Assembly: GCA_963677185.1 (NCBI GenBank)
Contig: OY781889.1
Coordinates: forward strand, 124,001-188,000
Direction: 5' to 3'
Length of the DNA stretch: 64,000 nt
From: G963677185 sp963677185
GTDB lineage: Bacteria; Bacillota; Syntrophomonadia; Syntrophomonadales; Syntrophomonadaceae
The notes under the pieces were generated by a model. That model did not search any database. It saw only the letters and a program-made list of their open reading frames with translations, and was not told the DNA's origin. Each line of letters begins with the position of its first letter. Positions within the stretch are counted from its first letter, which is position 1. Shown here piece by piece: positions 45,501 through 53,746 of the stretch. The translations under genes and the position numbers were made by a program.

Positions 45501-47638
45501 TTGATGATAAAGTCATTATTGATCAGCCAACTAATAACAACCAGCAGTGTGTTCCAAAAAGGGTAGCGATGAAAGCGGGCTGCCACGCAGTTAAAGTGGA
45601 ATACCGCGAAGATACGGGAAATGCCATGGTGCAGTTGACCTGGGACAAAGCGCTGTCGTATAAATTGAAGATTGGCGAGGATAATAATAGTTTTGCGAAT
45701 TTGCTACCGGATTTTTTTTATGATGCTGACACAGTTAATTATCCTTGGATTGGTAAGTGGGAGCATCGATATGTATATGTTTTAAGCGACAAATATTACG
45801 ACAAGCTGGTTGATGGTCAAAATCCCGTGTTTAGATCAATTGTTATGTTGAAGATGCTTCAAAACTGGGAAGGAGCATGCTATGGAATTTCGGCTGCTAT
45901 GGCCTTATCGAAGGTTAATGATATTGCTATTAACAGGTTTGATTCCAGCGCAACGAATTTTTATAGCTTGGATAAACCCAAAGACAACCATGATGTTAGA
46001 GACTTGATACATTATTATCAAATATCCACTATGTTACCACAAGATGATGCAGTTGTATCGGCAACTAATAGTAAATGGTCCAACCCTGCTGATGAACTGC
46101 CAAAGGTTCTAAAAGTAATAGTCGACAAAGCCCAGGCAATTGAAAGTGGAGGGGAACCGTTCCTAATCACCACCTTTTGGGACACAAAAGCCGGAGTATT
46201 AGGACATACATTTGTTTGCAATGGATGTGAAATTACACCTGGAGGTAACTATAAGATTGAGATAGTCGATCCTAATGCAAACGGCTTTTATACAAATTTC
46301 TATATCTCTGCAGATTGTAAATCATTCGAATATTACACTAGTGACTTGGTTCACGTAACAAATTGCAATTGGGAGAAAGTAGAATACACTCCATTAGAAT
46401 CATTTGACTCTATTAATATTGACCGTAGTTTTAATAAGCCTACACCTTTTTGGACAGGAACGGACATTTATTTCGATAGTGGCAAGATTGTGGCTATTGC
46501 TGATGACAACGGAAAAACCTTCACTTGGTCTGAACAAGGAGCAACAGGTGACCTAATTCCTGCAGCAATAGACTTCATTGCTGCAGCCACGGAAGATAAT
46601 ATCAACTCAAGCCAGATCAAAGTTAGTTTTGCCAATAAAGGCTACTACAAGGTCACTGCAACCGATGGAAATATCGATGTTTCGGCCCTTGATGACGGAT
46701 ACTTTGCAAATGTTCAGGCATCCGGAGTTACAGATGTCGAGTTTATCCTGGGCAGCAGAATCAATATAAATGGCAGCAACAGTACCTTCACAGTCAGCAT
46801 GTCCAATCCGTTTGGTGACGGCTTGATGATGATTAGCGGTAGCAATGGGAACAACGCCAGTATTGAACAAAGCCCGGAAGGTATTATCGTCAGATCCGGC
46901 AGCAATATTGACAATCTGCAGATTCAAATAATCCCCACTCCCAACACTCCCGGAACTCCGATTACTGTTTCAAGCGGGAAAAAGGATTTGCTGATTAAGG
47001 ACAAACCCAATGATGAAAGCGGAGAAATTCAAGTATTCGTCTCTGAAAAGAACGATGGCGTTTATAACAAACTGATTATTCCAGGAAACGGCACTGCTCC
47101 AAGTACGAATCCGGGCACAACCGTCAATAGTGGCAGTGATGAATATACGCCCGGCAGCAACACTTATTCCCCGCCGGCAACAACGGTTGCAAGCCAGCCT
47201 GTGTTAACCGAAATAGAACCCGCAGCACCGGCGGCCAAAATAGAATACACCGCCATATTTACCTTGAACAAAACCACTTATTATATTAACGGTGCAGCCA
47301 ATGAAATGGATACCGTTCCCTTTGTCCAGGGCGAGCGGATATTGATTCCCCAGAAATACCTGGGCATCGCCCTGGGCGTTCCTGATGACGAAACCCATAT
47401 AAAATGGGATGGAGCAACTAAAACGGCCATCTTAATAACCGCAGACGGGAAAGAAGCCAAATGCACCATAGGCAGTATGATTCTCACCTTTAATGGCAAG
47501 GAAATCCAGATGGATGTTCAGCCTGTGGTTCAGGACGGCCACATTTTCCTGCCAGCTCGCTTCCTTACCGAAGCCATGGGCGGCACGGTGAATTGGAATG
47601 GAGATGCTCGAACCGTCACTGTCCGTATCGCTTATTAA
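42536..47638 (+). CDS. giant secreted multidomain protein: Ig-like/BspA LRR/PA14/cysteine peptidase/copper-amine-oxidase-like
   Basis: 1700 residues from the TTG at 42536, eight bases after GAGGAG; the GTG three codons earlier lies inside that site. A signal peptide is followed by three similar Ig/Fn3-like repeats (about 40-135, 137-231, 354-450), a fibronectin III domain (about 259-350) and BspA-type leucine-rich repeats (about 454-805, e.g. GDYAFSGCNNLISVGLPN). A bacterial repeat module (about 838-910), a PA14-like domain (about 915-1040), and a papain-like region with C1115 (NWEGACYGISAAM), H1224 (LGHTFV) and D1245 (IVDPNA) come next. A copper-amine-oxidase-N-like domain (about 1570-1700) ends it. 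Probably a secreted, wall-associated peptidase/adhesin. The peptidase part is lower in GC than the ends. Confidence 0.88.
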   Translation: MKTANKILTVLMVFIFLFGSTPFVPLGTMNSIAEMSTAITNDATDVSANGATLNGTLGVSGENADVAFEYGTSSDYGSTVPADKQPTAEGSELAVSAAIRGLAPNTTYVYRVLCTDSAGTTAGSDVYFTTSTQAPAAITREASEITESGATLNGTINANNAATSVSFRYGLTDAYDAIVAAFQNPVTGVQDTPASANISGLLSNTTYHYQVIAENSAGLSCGEDMTFTTCASLTSSEEQEGTLEKVVMMLGAPLSTSLTAPVARAATYINATGFAANWDPELAAMGYRIDVSETSDFSSFVTGWNHFNAGPFPGCSINGLTPDKTYYYRVLAYDAATANSEYSNIIEVKTLLPGAPTVATNWATGIDTTRAILNGIVNPNNFSTVVSFEYGTDMSYGNTATADQSPLTGSVDIPVTATISGLKANTPYYYRVVGHNTSGTVYGYDSFFTTALAPEYTVKADGTIQLNRIYNASGDVVIPGEIDGFRVTSIGGTNGNIFAGNYEDYMVASVTIPAGITSIDAHAFDRCRALGSIAIPSGFNLIGDYAFSGCNNLISVGLPNTLKTIGKGAFNQCYGLNVITIPDGVTSIGDTAFNSCIQLQSISIPNGITTIPDGCFSGCENLTSCLIPVSVQTIGNSAFSHSGLTSISLPGCVTIGYNSFQGCQSLLNVFDTDRLKGIGSYAFQDCVNLKSIRLPNSMDYLYSYAFSGCKSLTSIYVSCDFISNYAFSGCTSLTDVQLGNTKEIGGWAFYNCDSLRSITIPGTVGRIWGWAFMSCSSLESAYFLMGYPNCTFICFSQAFGFPASNFKAYYIDYLDGGKWKEFGPFVGGDRYEFDPGVFYSINTSDPAGGKITVDKSSAIKDEEVSVSVTPPPGMLIKPGSLKYSVGANDTVINNNSFYMPESNVTISAEFERGTNYFVAEYFPNNSFDGQPRLSQEEDYIYHNWGYSSPSPDDGIPSNNFSVRWQGYFDFNEADYMFYADADDAIKVYIDDKVIIDQPTNNNQQCVPKRVAMKAGCHAVKVEYREDTGNAMVQLTWDKALSYKLKIGEDNNSFANLLPDFFYDADTVNYPWIGKWEHRYVYVLSDKYYDKLVDGQNPVFRSIVMLKMLQNWEGACYGISAAMALSKVNDIAINRFDSSATNFYSLDKPKDNHDVRDLIHYYQISTMLPQDDAVVSATNSKWSNPADELPKVLKVIVDKAQAIESGGEPFLITTFWDTKAGVLGHTFVCNGCEITPGGNYKIEIVDPNANGFYTNFYISADCKSFEYYTSDLVHVTNCNWEKVEYTPLESFDSINIDRSFNKPTPFWTGTDIYFDSGKIVAIADDNGKTFTWSEQGATGDLIPAAIDFIAAATEDNINSSQIKVSFANKGYYKVTATDGNIDVSALDDGYFANVQASGVTDVEFILGSRININGSNSTFTVSMSNPFGDGLMMISGSNGNNASIEQSPEGIIVRSGSNIDNLQIQIIPTPNTPGTPITVSSGKKDLLIKDKPNDESGEIQVFVSEKNDGVYNKLIIPGNGTAPSTNPGTTVNSGSDEYTPGSNTYSPPATTVASQPVLTEIEPAAPAAKIEYTAIFTLNKTTYYINGAANEMDTVPFVQGERILIPQKYLGIALGVPDDETHIKWDGATKTAILITADGKEAKCTIGSMILTFNGKEIQMDVQPVVQDGHIFLPARFLTEAMGGTVNWNGDARTVTVRIAY

Positions 47639-47653
47639 TTCACCAATGATTAA

Positions 47654-47693
47654 GGGTGCTAACTGGATTTTTCAGTTAGCACCCTGTTGTTTT
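47654..47693 (+). terminator. intrinsic terminator after giant secreted protein
   Basis: Perfect 12-base stem GGGTGCTAACTG/CAGTTAGCACCC (47654-47665 with 47673-47684) and a T-rich loop, followed by TGTTGTTTTC. Confidence 0.93.
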
Positions 47694-47728
47694 CTACGGC
47701 GGCGTCGGAGCCGGGTGAGTGCCAATCA

Positions 47729-48047
47729 TATATGCCTGCGAGAGGGCTGCTTACTTATGCGAACCCTTGCGGAGATGATTGGCAGCTGTCCATGACACCC
47801 CCATTTTGCCTGCGAGGAGCCATTCTATTTGGCAGGCGCATTAGCGACGAATGCTGGGACGCTCTGCGAAGACGAAGCCTGTCCTCCAGCTATATGCCTG
47901 CGAGAGGGCTGCTTACTTATGCGAACCCTTGCGGAGAGGATTGGCAGCTGTCCATGACACCCCCATATTGCCTGCGAGGAGCCATTCTATTTGGCAGGCG
48001 CATTAGCGACGAATGCTGGGACGCTCTGCGAAGACGAAGCCTGTCCT
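47729..48047. repeat. tandem direct duplication, 162-bp period, with inverted partial copy
   Basis: 47729-47885 and 47891-48047 match over 157 bases with two substitutions (T/G near 47777, T/A near 47805). Within each copy GGAGCCATTCTATTT (47816-47830 and 47978-47992) recurs inverted at 48167-48181, the match extending imperfectly to about 25 bases. The block is GC-rich, with internal dyads and no open frame of note. The pattern resembles a non-autonomous mobile element or intergenic repeat family. No flanking target duplication was recognised. Confidence 0.9.
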
Positions 48048-48186
48048 TCCGGTGAGACGCAGGACGCGGCGAACGCGGTCCTGAGGCAGGATGCCGAATG
48101 ACCGCGGTACCGGATGACTGGCGAGTCAAGCAGTTAGCGTCCCACTTGAGGAGCGCAGCGCATGCTAAATAGAATGGCTCCGAGCC

Positions 48187-50259
48187 CTACATTTTGGTCA
48201 ACCGCGCATATTCCAGCCTTAACTGTTTAACCCCGGTTACATCGAATTCGACGGTGATAATGCTGTCGTCTTCGATCTCCAGCACTACGCCCTCGCCGAA
48301 CTTGTTGTGGCGCACCCGGTCCCCGGCGGACAGTTCGCCGCTGGAGCTGACTTCCATTTTATCTTCGAAGAGATCACCCGGGATCTCCTTGAGAAAGCGT
48401 GAGGGCTGGCCAAATCGCTCGCTGCCGTAGATAACCCGGTACATGGCGCTGGACAGGTACAAGCGCTCCCTGGCCCTGGTAATAGCCACATAGCACAGGC
48501 GGCGCTCTTCTTCCATTTCTTCGGGGCTTTCAATGCGATAGGACGGGAAAAGCCCTTCCTCCAGCCCGCTGATAAACACCACCGGGAATTCCAGACCCTT
48601 GGCCCCGTGCATGGTCATCAAGCTGACCGAGTTCTCCCGGCCGTCTTCATCGGTGTCCTGAAACAACGCCACTCCAGCCAGGAATTCCTCCAGCCCGCCT
48701 TCGCTCTCCCGCTCGAATTCAATGGCCAGGGACATCATTTCCTCTATGTTTTCCAGCCGGGTTTCATAATCATGTTCGGATTTGGCCAGCTCGGCCAGGT
48801 AGCCGCTGGTTTCTGCCACCTGCTGGATCATATCAGACACCGGCATCCCGGCTTCAGCCAGGTTTTTGTAAAAACTAATCAGGCCGTAAAATTCCAGCAC
48901 CGGACCGGCCGTCTTCTTGCCGATGCCGCTAATATTCTCGACATAAGCCAGGGCTTCGAGGATCGGGAGATTTTCCTGCTCCGCGTATTCGGAGAGGCGG
49001 GCCATGGTCTTCTCGCCTACGCCCCGTCGCGGCACATTTATTACCCGGCGGAAACTCACCAGGTCATGGGGATTAAAGGCCAGCCTCAGGTAAGCCAGGA
49101 TATCTTTGATTTCCTTGCGCTGGTAGAAGCGGGTGCCCCCAACTATCTGGTAGGGTAGGCCACGGCCCAGGAGCGATTCTTCCAGGATGCGCGACTGTAC
49201 ATGAGTGCGAAAGAAGATGGCAAAATCCCCATACCGGTACTCCTCTTTTTTAACCAGGTCCCGGATGGTGTCGGCGATGAAATCGGCCTCCTGAAAGCCG
49301 TTGGCGGCACAGAAATAGCGCAGCTGGTGACCGTCGGGATTGTCGGTGCGCAGGTTCTTGTCATCGCGCTGTTCATTATTGCGAATGATCGCGTTAGCAG
49401 CCTGCAGAATCCTCTTGGTGGATCGGTAATTATTTTCCAGCTTGATCACCCGGGCATCGGGATAGTCTTCGCGGAAACGCCGGATATTGCCTGGATCAGC
49501 CCCGCGCCAGCTGTATATGGACTGGTCGGGATCGCCGACTATGAATATGTTCCGGTCCCGTCCTGATAACAGGCTGGCCCACAAATACTGGGCATGGTTG
49601 GTGTCCTGGTATTCGTCAATCATTATATAGCGGAACCAGTTTCGGTATTTTTCCAGCACCTCAGGACATTCCTTGAAAAGCCTGATGGTCAGAACGATTA
49701 AATCCTCGAAATCCAGGCAGTTGATATGCTTCATGCGGTTATGGTACTGGCGGTAATAGCTCAGGTAGCGTTCTTTCAAGCTGCTGCGCAGCGCCTGGTT
49801 CATGAAAAAGCGTTCCGGCCCGGCCGGGTCGTTTTTGGCCTGCTTGATCAGATAATGCAGCTGGTCAGGATTGCTTTCAACATCTCCGGCTTCCTTTACC
49901 ATATTCTTCACCAGCCCTTTGGATTCGGTGTCATCCAGAATGGTGAAGCTGCGGTCAAAGCCCAGCTTGTCGATATCCATGCGCAGAATGCGGTTGCTGG
50001 CGGCATGAAAGGTCTGAATCCACCAGCTGCGATCATGTCCGCCGATGTGTTCCAGGCGGTTGCGCATCTCGCGGGCGGCTTTGTTGGTAAAGGTGATGGC
50101 CAGAATAGAATGGGGGGAAATCCCTTCTTCGATAAGGTGTTCAATGCGCTGGGTCAAGACCCGGGTTTTACCGCTGCCGGCTCCGGCCAGCACCAGGCAG
50201 GGGCCGTCTTTGTGAAGAGCTGCTTCTTTTTGCTGTTCATTCAGCTTGCTGAGGTCCAT
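48187..50259 (-). CDS. pcrA: ATP-dependent DNA helicase PcrA/UvrD
   Basis: 690 residues, slightly shorter than typical PcrA (about 720-740). SF1A motifs are in order: Q motif LNEQQKEAAL, Walker A GAGSGKT (26-32), motif Ia TFTNKAAREM, motif II in MIDEYQDTNHAQ, motif III GDPDQSIYSWRGAD, motif IV NYRSTKRIL, motif V TMHGAKGLEFPVVF, and motif VI YVAITRARERLYL. The C-terminal GDRVRHNKFGEGVVLEIE tail, which contacts RNA polymerase in PcrA, is present. It acts in repair and in clearing protein-DNA blocks. It begins three bases after hisIE, so it is at the end of the his operon. Confidence 0.96.
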   Translation of the reverse strand: MDLSKLNEQQKEAALHKDGPCLVLAGAGSGKTRVLTQRIEHLIEEGISPHSILAITFTNKAAREMRNRLEHIGGHDRSWWIQTFHAASNRILRMDIDKLGFDRSFTILDDTESKGLVKNMVKEAGDVESNPDQLHYLIKQAKNDPAGPERFFMNQALRSSLKERYLSYYRQYHNRMKHINCLDFEDLIVLTIRLFKECPEVLEKYRNWFRYIMIDEYQDTNHAQYLWASLLSGRDRNIFIVGDPDQSIYSWRGADPGNIRRFREDYPDARVIKLENNYRSTKRILQAANAIIRNNEQRDDKNLRTDNPDGHQLRYFCAANGFQEADFIADTIRDLVKKEEYRYGDFAIFFRTHVQSRILEESLLGRGLPYQIVGGTRFYQRKEIKDILAYLRLAFNPHDLVSFRRVINVPRRGVGEKTMARLSEYAEQENLPILEALAYVENISGIGKKTAGPVLEFYGLISFYKNLAEAGMPVSDMIQQVAETSGYLAELAKSEHDYETRLENIEEMMSLAIEFERESEGGLEEFLAGVALFQDTDEDGRENSVSLMTMHGAKGLEFPVVFISGLEEGLFPSYRIESPEEMEEERRLCYVAITRARERLYLSSAMYRVIYGSERFGQPSRFLKEIPGDLFEDKMEVSSSGELSAGDRVRHNKFGEGVVLEIEDDSIITVEFDVTGVKQLRLEYARLTKM

Positions 50260-50262
50260 AAT

Positions 50263-50922
50263 CTACCTGCGTGCCTTGAGTTCGGCGAATATTTCCGACA
50301 GTTCCACGCCCTGTTCGGTCATTAAAACCAGTGTATGGTAGAAAAGATCGGATACTTCGTATATAACTTCGGACTTGTCCCGATTTTTGGAAGCTATTAT
50401 TACCTCGGCGCATTCTTCGCCTACTTTTTTCAGAATCTTGTCCAGCCCCTGGTTGAACAGGTAGGTCGTATAGGAACCTTCGGGCCTGGTTTCACGCCGT
50501 TCAGCGATAATTTCCATCAGTTCGTACAGTATTCCGGCGCCCTCCTTGCCGTTATAGACCAGGTCGGGGTTGAACTGAGCAGATTCCACCTCTGCACCGT
50601 TCGTATCGCGGTAGAAACAGCTGTAGTGTCCCGTATGGCAAGCAGCTCCGTTCTGCCGGACTTTAACCAGCAGGCAGTCCGCATCGCAGTCAAAATAGAT
50701 GTCGTCCACTTCCTGGACATTACCGCTGCTCTCGCCCTTGCACCACAGTACCTGGCGGCTGCGCGAGTAAAACCATGTCTTGCGGCTGTCCACCGTCTTT
50801 TCCACACTTTCCCGGTTCATCCAGGCCATCATAAGAACCTGGCCGCTGCCGCTATCCTGGATTACGGCCGGAATCAAGCCCTGGCTGTCAAATTTCAGCT
50901 CATCAATAAATCGCTTGTTCAT
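50263..50922 (-). CDS. hisIE: bifunctional phosphoribosyl-AMP cyclohydrolase/phosphoribosyl-ATP pyrophosphatase
   Basis: 219 residues as a fused enzyme. HisI covers about 1-110, with metal-binding Asp and Cys residues in YFDCDADCLLVKVRQNGAACHTGHYSC. HisE covers about 125-215, with GSYTTYLFNQGLDKILKKVGEECAEVIIA. They perform steps 3 and 2 of histidine synthesis. Its ATG overlaps the hisF stop by four bases. pcrA follows after three bases. Confidence 0.97.
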   Translation of the reverse strand: MNKRFIDELKFDSQGLIPAVIQDSGSGQVLMMAWMNRESVEKTVDSRKTWFYSRSRQVLWCKGESSGNVQEVDDIYFDCDADCLLVKVRQNGAACHTGHYSCFYRDTNGAEVESAQFNPDLVYNGKEGAGILYELMEIIAERRETRPEGSYTTYLFNQGLDKILKKVGEECAEVIIASKNRDKSEVIYEVSDLFYHTLVLMTEQGVELSEIFAELKARR

Positions 50923-51677
50923 AACCTTATTGCTACTCCCTTTTGTTTAAGGTATTCCTTGGCTTCCTGTATTGTATATTCGCGGTAATGAAAAATCGAG
51001 GCGCAGAGTACCGCATCGGCCTTGCCATCAACACAAGCTTCGAGCAAATGTTCGAGCTTGCCGGCTCCTCCGGATGCTATCACCGGAATCCCGGCGTTTT
51101 CGCTGATCAATCTGGTCAATTCAATGTCATATCCGTCCCGGGTGCCGTCCTTGTCCATGCTGGTCAGCAGGATTTCCCCGGCCCCCAGCTGTTCGACCCG
51201 GGATGCCCATTCCAGGGCATCTATGCCAGTCGGTGTCCGGCCACCGTTAATGAACACTTCCCATCCGCCTTCGGCCTTGCGGCGGGCGTCAATCGCCACT
51301 ACAATGCACTGGCTGCCGAAACGCCTGGCTCCGTCGGTTATCAGCGACGGTTCCAGAACCGCGGCTGAATTTATGGACACCTTGTCAGCGCCAGCGTTCA
51401 GCATGGTGCGGATATCATCTATTCCCCTGATGCCTCCGCCCACGGCGAAGGGTATAAACACCTGCCGGGCGGTTTCTCGCACTACGTCCACCATGGTCTT
51501 GCGGCCGTCCGACGAGGCGCTGATATCCAAAAACACCAGCTCGTCAGCCCCCTCCCGGTCATAAAAAGCCGCCTGTTCGACCGGGTCCCCTGCATCCCGC
51601 AGGTTGACGAAGTTTATTCCTTTAACCACCCTGCCATCATGCACATCCAGGCAGGGGATGATTCTCTTGGCCAGCAT
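50919..51677 (-). CDS. hisF: imidazole glycerol phosphate synthase cyclase subunit
   Basis: 252 residues, a TIM barrel. The catalytic Asp residues are in IPCLDVHDGRVVKG (near 11) and LLTSMDKDGTRDGYD (near 130). It receives ammonia from HisH and releases IGP and AICAR; AICAR is a substrate of PurH, encoded in the neighbouring operon. It lies 79 bases after hisA, the longest gap between genes in the distal part of the operon, with a small hairpin at 51715-51735. Confidence 0.97.
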   Translation of the reverse strand: MLAKRIIPCLDVHDGRVVKGINFVNLRDAGDPVEQAAFYDREGADELVFLDISASSDGRKTMVDVVRETARQVFIPFAVGGGIRGIDDIRTMLNAGADKVSINSAAVLEPSLITDGARRFGSQCIVVAIDARRKAEGGWEVFINGGRTPTGIDALEWASRVEQLGAGEILLTSMDKDGTRDGYDIELTRLISENAGIPVIASGGAGKLEHLLEACVDGKADAVLCASIFHYREYTIQEAKEYLKQKGVAIRL

Positions 51678-51714
51678 AATAGTCCTCCAGGTTTACTGCT
51701 TTATTATTGGGCAA

Positions 51715-51735
51715 AAGTGCCGTACCCTGGCACTT
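51715..51735 (-). other. small hairpin between hisA and hisF
   Basis: AAGTGCC/GGCACTT with a seven-base loop, followed on the minus strand by TTGCCC. It is too weak for a full terminator and may tune distal expression. Confidence 0.35.
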
Positions 51736-51756
51736 GCTTTCGTTCCAGCCCGGCTC

Positions 51757-52485
51757 CTATCCCAAAGCCACCCGGATGGCCTCCTTGAGGTCCAGGCGTT
51801 CGTCATAAATGGCCTTGCCAATGATAATACCGTTGACTCCGTATTTTTCCAGGCTCTTCAAGCGCTTGACATCGTCCAGCGATGAAACGCCTCCGGAAGC
51901 GATTATTTTAAGCCCCGTTTTCTGAGCCATTTCCTTCGTAGCTTCGAAATTAGGCCCGGTTAAAAGCCCATCTTTCGTTATATCTGTATATACCGCCTGC
52001 TCAATCCCCAGCAGCCTCATTTGCTGCCCGAAATCCACCGCGTTCATGTCAGACTTTTTAACCCAGCCTTCCACCGCCACCATGCCGTCGTGGGCGTCAA
52101 TACCCAGCACTATATGGGCTGGCCCGTGACGATCCAGGAGCTCGGTAATAAAATCCGGGTCTTTAAGAGCCTTGGTCCCGATAATTACCCTCGCCGCCCC
52201 CATTTCCAGGGTTGCTTTAACATCCTCAAAACTTCGAATGCCTCCCCCCACCTGGAACGGAATATCAACAGCGGCAGCAATCTGCGCTATGGCTTCGCGG
52301 TTGCGCGAAACCCCCTCGAACGCTCCGTCCAGGTCAACCACATGAATGAATTCGGCTCCGGACTCCGCAAACTGCCGGGCAATAGCGCCGGGATCATCGG
52401 AATATACGATTTTGTGTTCGACCTTGCCTTGAATCAGCCGCACACACTGTCCATCTTTTAAATCAATCGCCGGGTAAATAAGCAT
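51757..52485 (-). CDS. hisA: ProFAR isomerase
   Basis: 242 residues, a TIM barrel related to HisF. Catalytic Asp residues are seen in YPAIDLKDGQCVRL (near 8) and VYTDITKDGLLTGPN (near 129). It isomerises ProFAR to PRFAR (step 4). It lies 20 bases after hisH. The HVVDLDGAFEG segment is the family signature. Confidence 0.97.
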   Translation of the reverse strand: MLIYPAIDLKDGQCVRLIQGKVEHKIVYSDDPGAIARQFAESGAEFIHVVDLDGAFEGVSRNREAIAQIAAAVDIPFQVGGGIRSFEDVKATLEMGAARVIIGTKALKDPDFITELLDRHGPAHIVLGIDAHDGMVAVEGWVKKSDMNAVDFGQQMRLLGIEQAVYTDITKDGLLTGPNFEATKEMAQKTGLKIIASGGVSSLDDVKRLKSLEKYGVNGIIIGKAIYDERLDLKEAIRVALG

Positions 52486-52505
52486 GTAACACCTCTTGAT
52501 ATTTT

Positions 52506-53111
52506 TTAGGCGTGCAGACTGAGGAAGTTCTTCAGAATCTCTATGCCTTTGTCGCCTGATTTTTCAGGATGAAACTGGGTGGCAAATAAATTGCCTTTTT
52601 CAATAGCGCAGGTAAAGCGCAGGCCGTAGTCGCAGGTGGCAGCAGCCACCGCCGGGTCTTCCGGCTGCACATAGAATGAATGCACGAAATAAAAATAGCT
52701 GCCGTTGTCAATGCCCTTGAAAAGCCGGCTGGCCGGATTTATCTCAATGTCGCTCCAACCCATGTGCGGAACCTTGAGATCTATATCAAAACGCCGCACC
52801 TGGCCGGGAATAATCCCCAGGCCCTGATGCAGTCCATGTTCGTGGCTTTCATCAAAAAGAAGCTGTAATCCCAGGCATATGCCCAAAAGCGGAGTTTGCC
52901 GGGCAACTACCTCCTTAATGCACTGGTCCAGCCCGCGCTCCCGCAGGTTTTTCATGGCATCCTCAAAAGCGCCCACTCCAGGCAGTATAACCCTGTCGGC
53001 TGCCAGGATAAGCTCCGGATCGCTGCTGCTGGAGGACTCCTGTCCCAGGCGTTTGAGGGCGTTGTTGACGCTGCCCAGGTTGCCCATTCCATAATCAATA
53101 ACGGCTATCAT
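52506..53111 (-). CDS. hisH: imidazole glycerol phosphate synthase glutaminase subunit
   Basis: 201 residues, a class I glutamine amidotransferase. The nucleophile is C79 in PLLGICLGLQLL, with the His and Glu in ATQFHPEKSG. It supplies ammonia to HisF. It begins MIAVIDYGMGNLGSV, typical of HisH. It stands between hisB and hisA, 22 bases after hisB. Confidence 0.97.
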   Translation of the reverse strand: MIAVIDYGMGNLGSVNNALKRLGQESSSSSDPELILAADRVILPGVGAFEDAMKNLRERGLDQCIKEVVARQTPLLGICLGLQLLFDESHEHGLHQGLGIIPGQVRRFDIDLKVPHMGWSDIEINPASRLFKGIDNGSYFYFVHSFYVQPEDPAVAAATCDYGLRFTCAIEKGNLFATQFHPEKSGDKGIEILKNFLSLHA

Positions 53112-53133
53112 TGGTTAGCCTCCCCGTACTGAG

Positions 53134-53721
53134 TTAAAGAACTCCCTTTGAGGACGGTATGCCGTCCAGGCGGGGATCCTTTTCCACTGCTGTCTTAAGC
53201 GCCCGTGCAAAGGCTTTGAATACTGCTTCAATGATATGATGAGAATTGAATCCGCGAAGCAGGTCAACGTGCAGGGTCATTCCGCTGTGGTTCGCCAGGG
53301 CCTGGAAAAATTCCCGCACGTTCTCGGTGGACAGGCCTCCGACTTTCTCTGAAGGCATATCAGCGCAGAATACCAGGTACGAACGGCCGGAAAAATCCAG
53401 ACACACCCGGACCAGGCTTTCATCCATAGGTATGCTCGCCTCTCCATAGCGGCGGATGGATTTGCGATCGCCCAGGGCTTCTTTAAGAGCCTGCCCCAGG
53501 CAGATGCCGACATCTTCCACGGTGTGGTGATCATCTACGGCAATATCGCCAACAGCCTTAACATCCAGATCGACCAGGCTGTGCACTGACAGGAGGGTCA
53601 ACATATGGTCGAAAAAGGCTATTCCGGTATCGCTTTTGACCTGTCCCTGCCCATCCAGATTGATTTTCACGTCAATCTGGGTTTCCCCGGTTTTACGCGT
53701 CAGGGCTGCGCTTCTGGACAT
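53134..53721 (-). CDS. hisB: imidazoleglycerol-phosphate dehydratase
   Basis: 195 residues, the monofunctional form without the histidinol-phosphatase domain found in enterobacteria. Metal-binding histidines are in FFDHMLTLLSVHS, DDHHTVEDVGI and HHIIEAVFKAFARALK. It dehydrates IGP to imidazole-acetol phosphate (step 6). It lies 25 bases after hisD. hisC and a histidinol phosphatase gene are not in this operon. Confidence 0.97.
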   Translation of the reverse strand: MSRSAALTRKTGETQIDVKINLDGQGQVKSDTGIAFFDHMLTLLSVHSLVDLDVKAVGDIAVDDHHTVEDVGICLGQALKEALGDRKSIRRYGEASIPMDESLVRVCLDFSGRSYLVFCADMPSEKVGGLSTENVREFFQALANHSGMTLHVDLLRGFNSHHIIEAVFKAFARALKTAVEKDPRLDGIPSSKGVL

Positions 53722-53746
53722 CTCAATTCCTCCCCCGATAAAAAGT

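Larger units (their letters stand above)
47639..48186. other. 548-base non-coding region between giant gene and pcrA
   Basis: Carries the terminator of the upstream gene, then the 162-bp duplicated block (separate entry), then a GC-rich hairpin-forming stretch near 48060-48115 (AGGACGCG...CGCGGTCCT), and an inverted third copy of the block's end at 48158-48181. No gene was seen. Confidence 0.7.

Noticed and set aside
47687..48055. 122-codon frame through the 162-base duplication
   Set aside because: It merely reads the repeat twice (162 is divisible by 3), has no ribosome-binding site, and no protein family fits.
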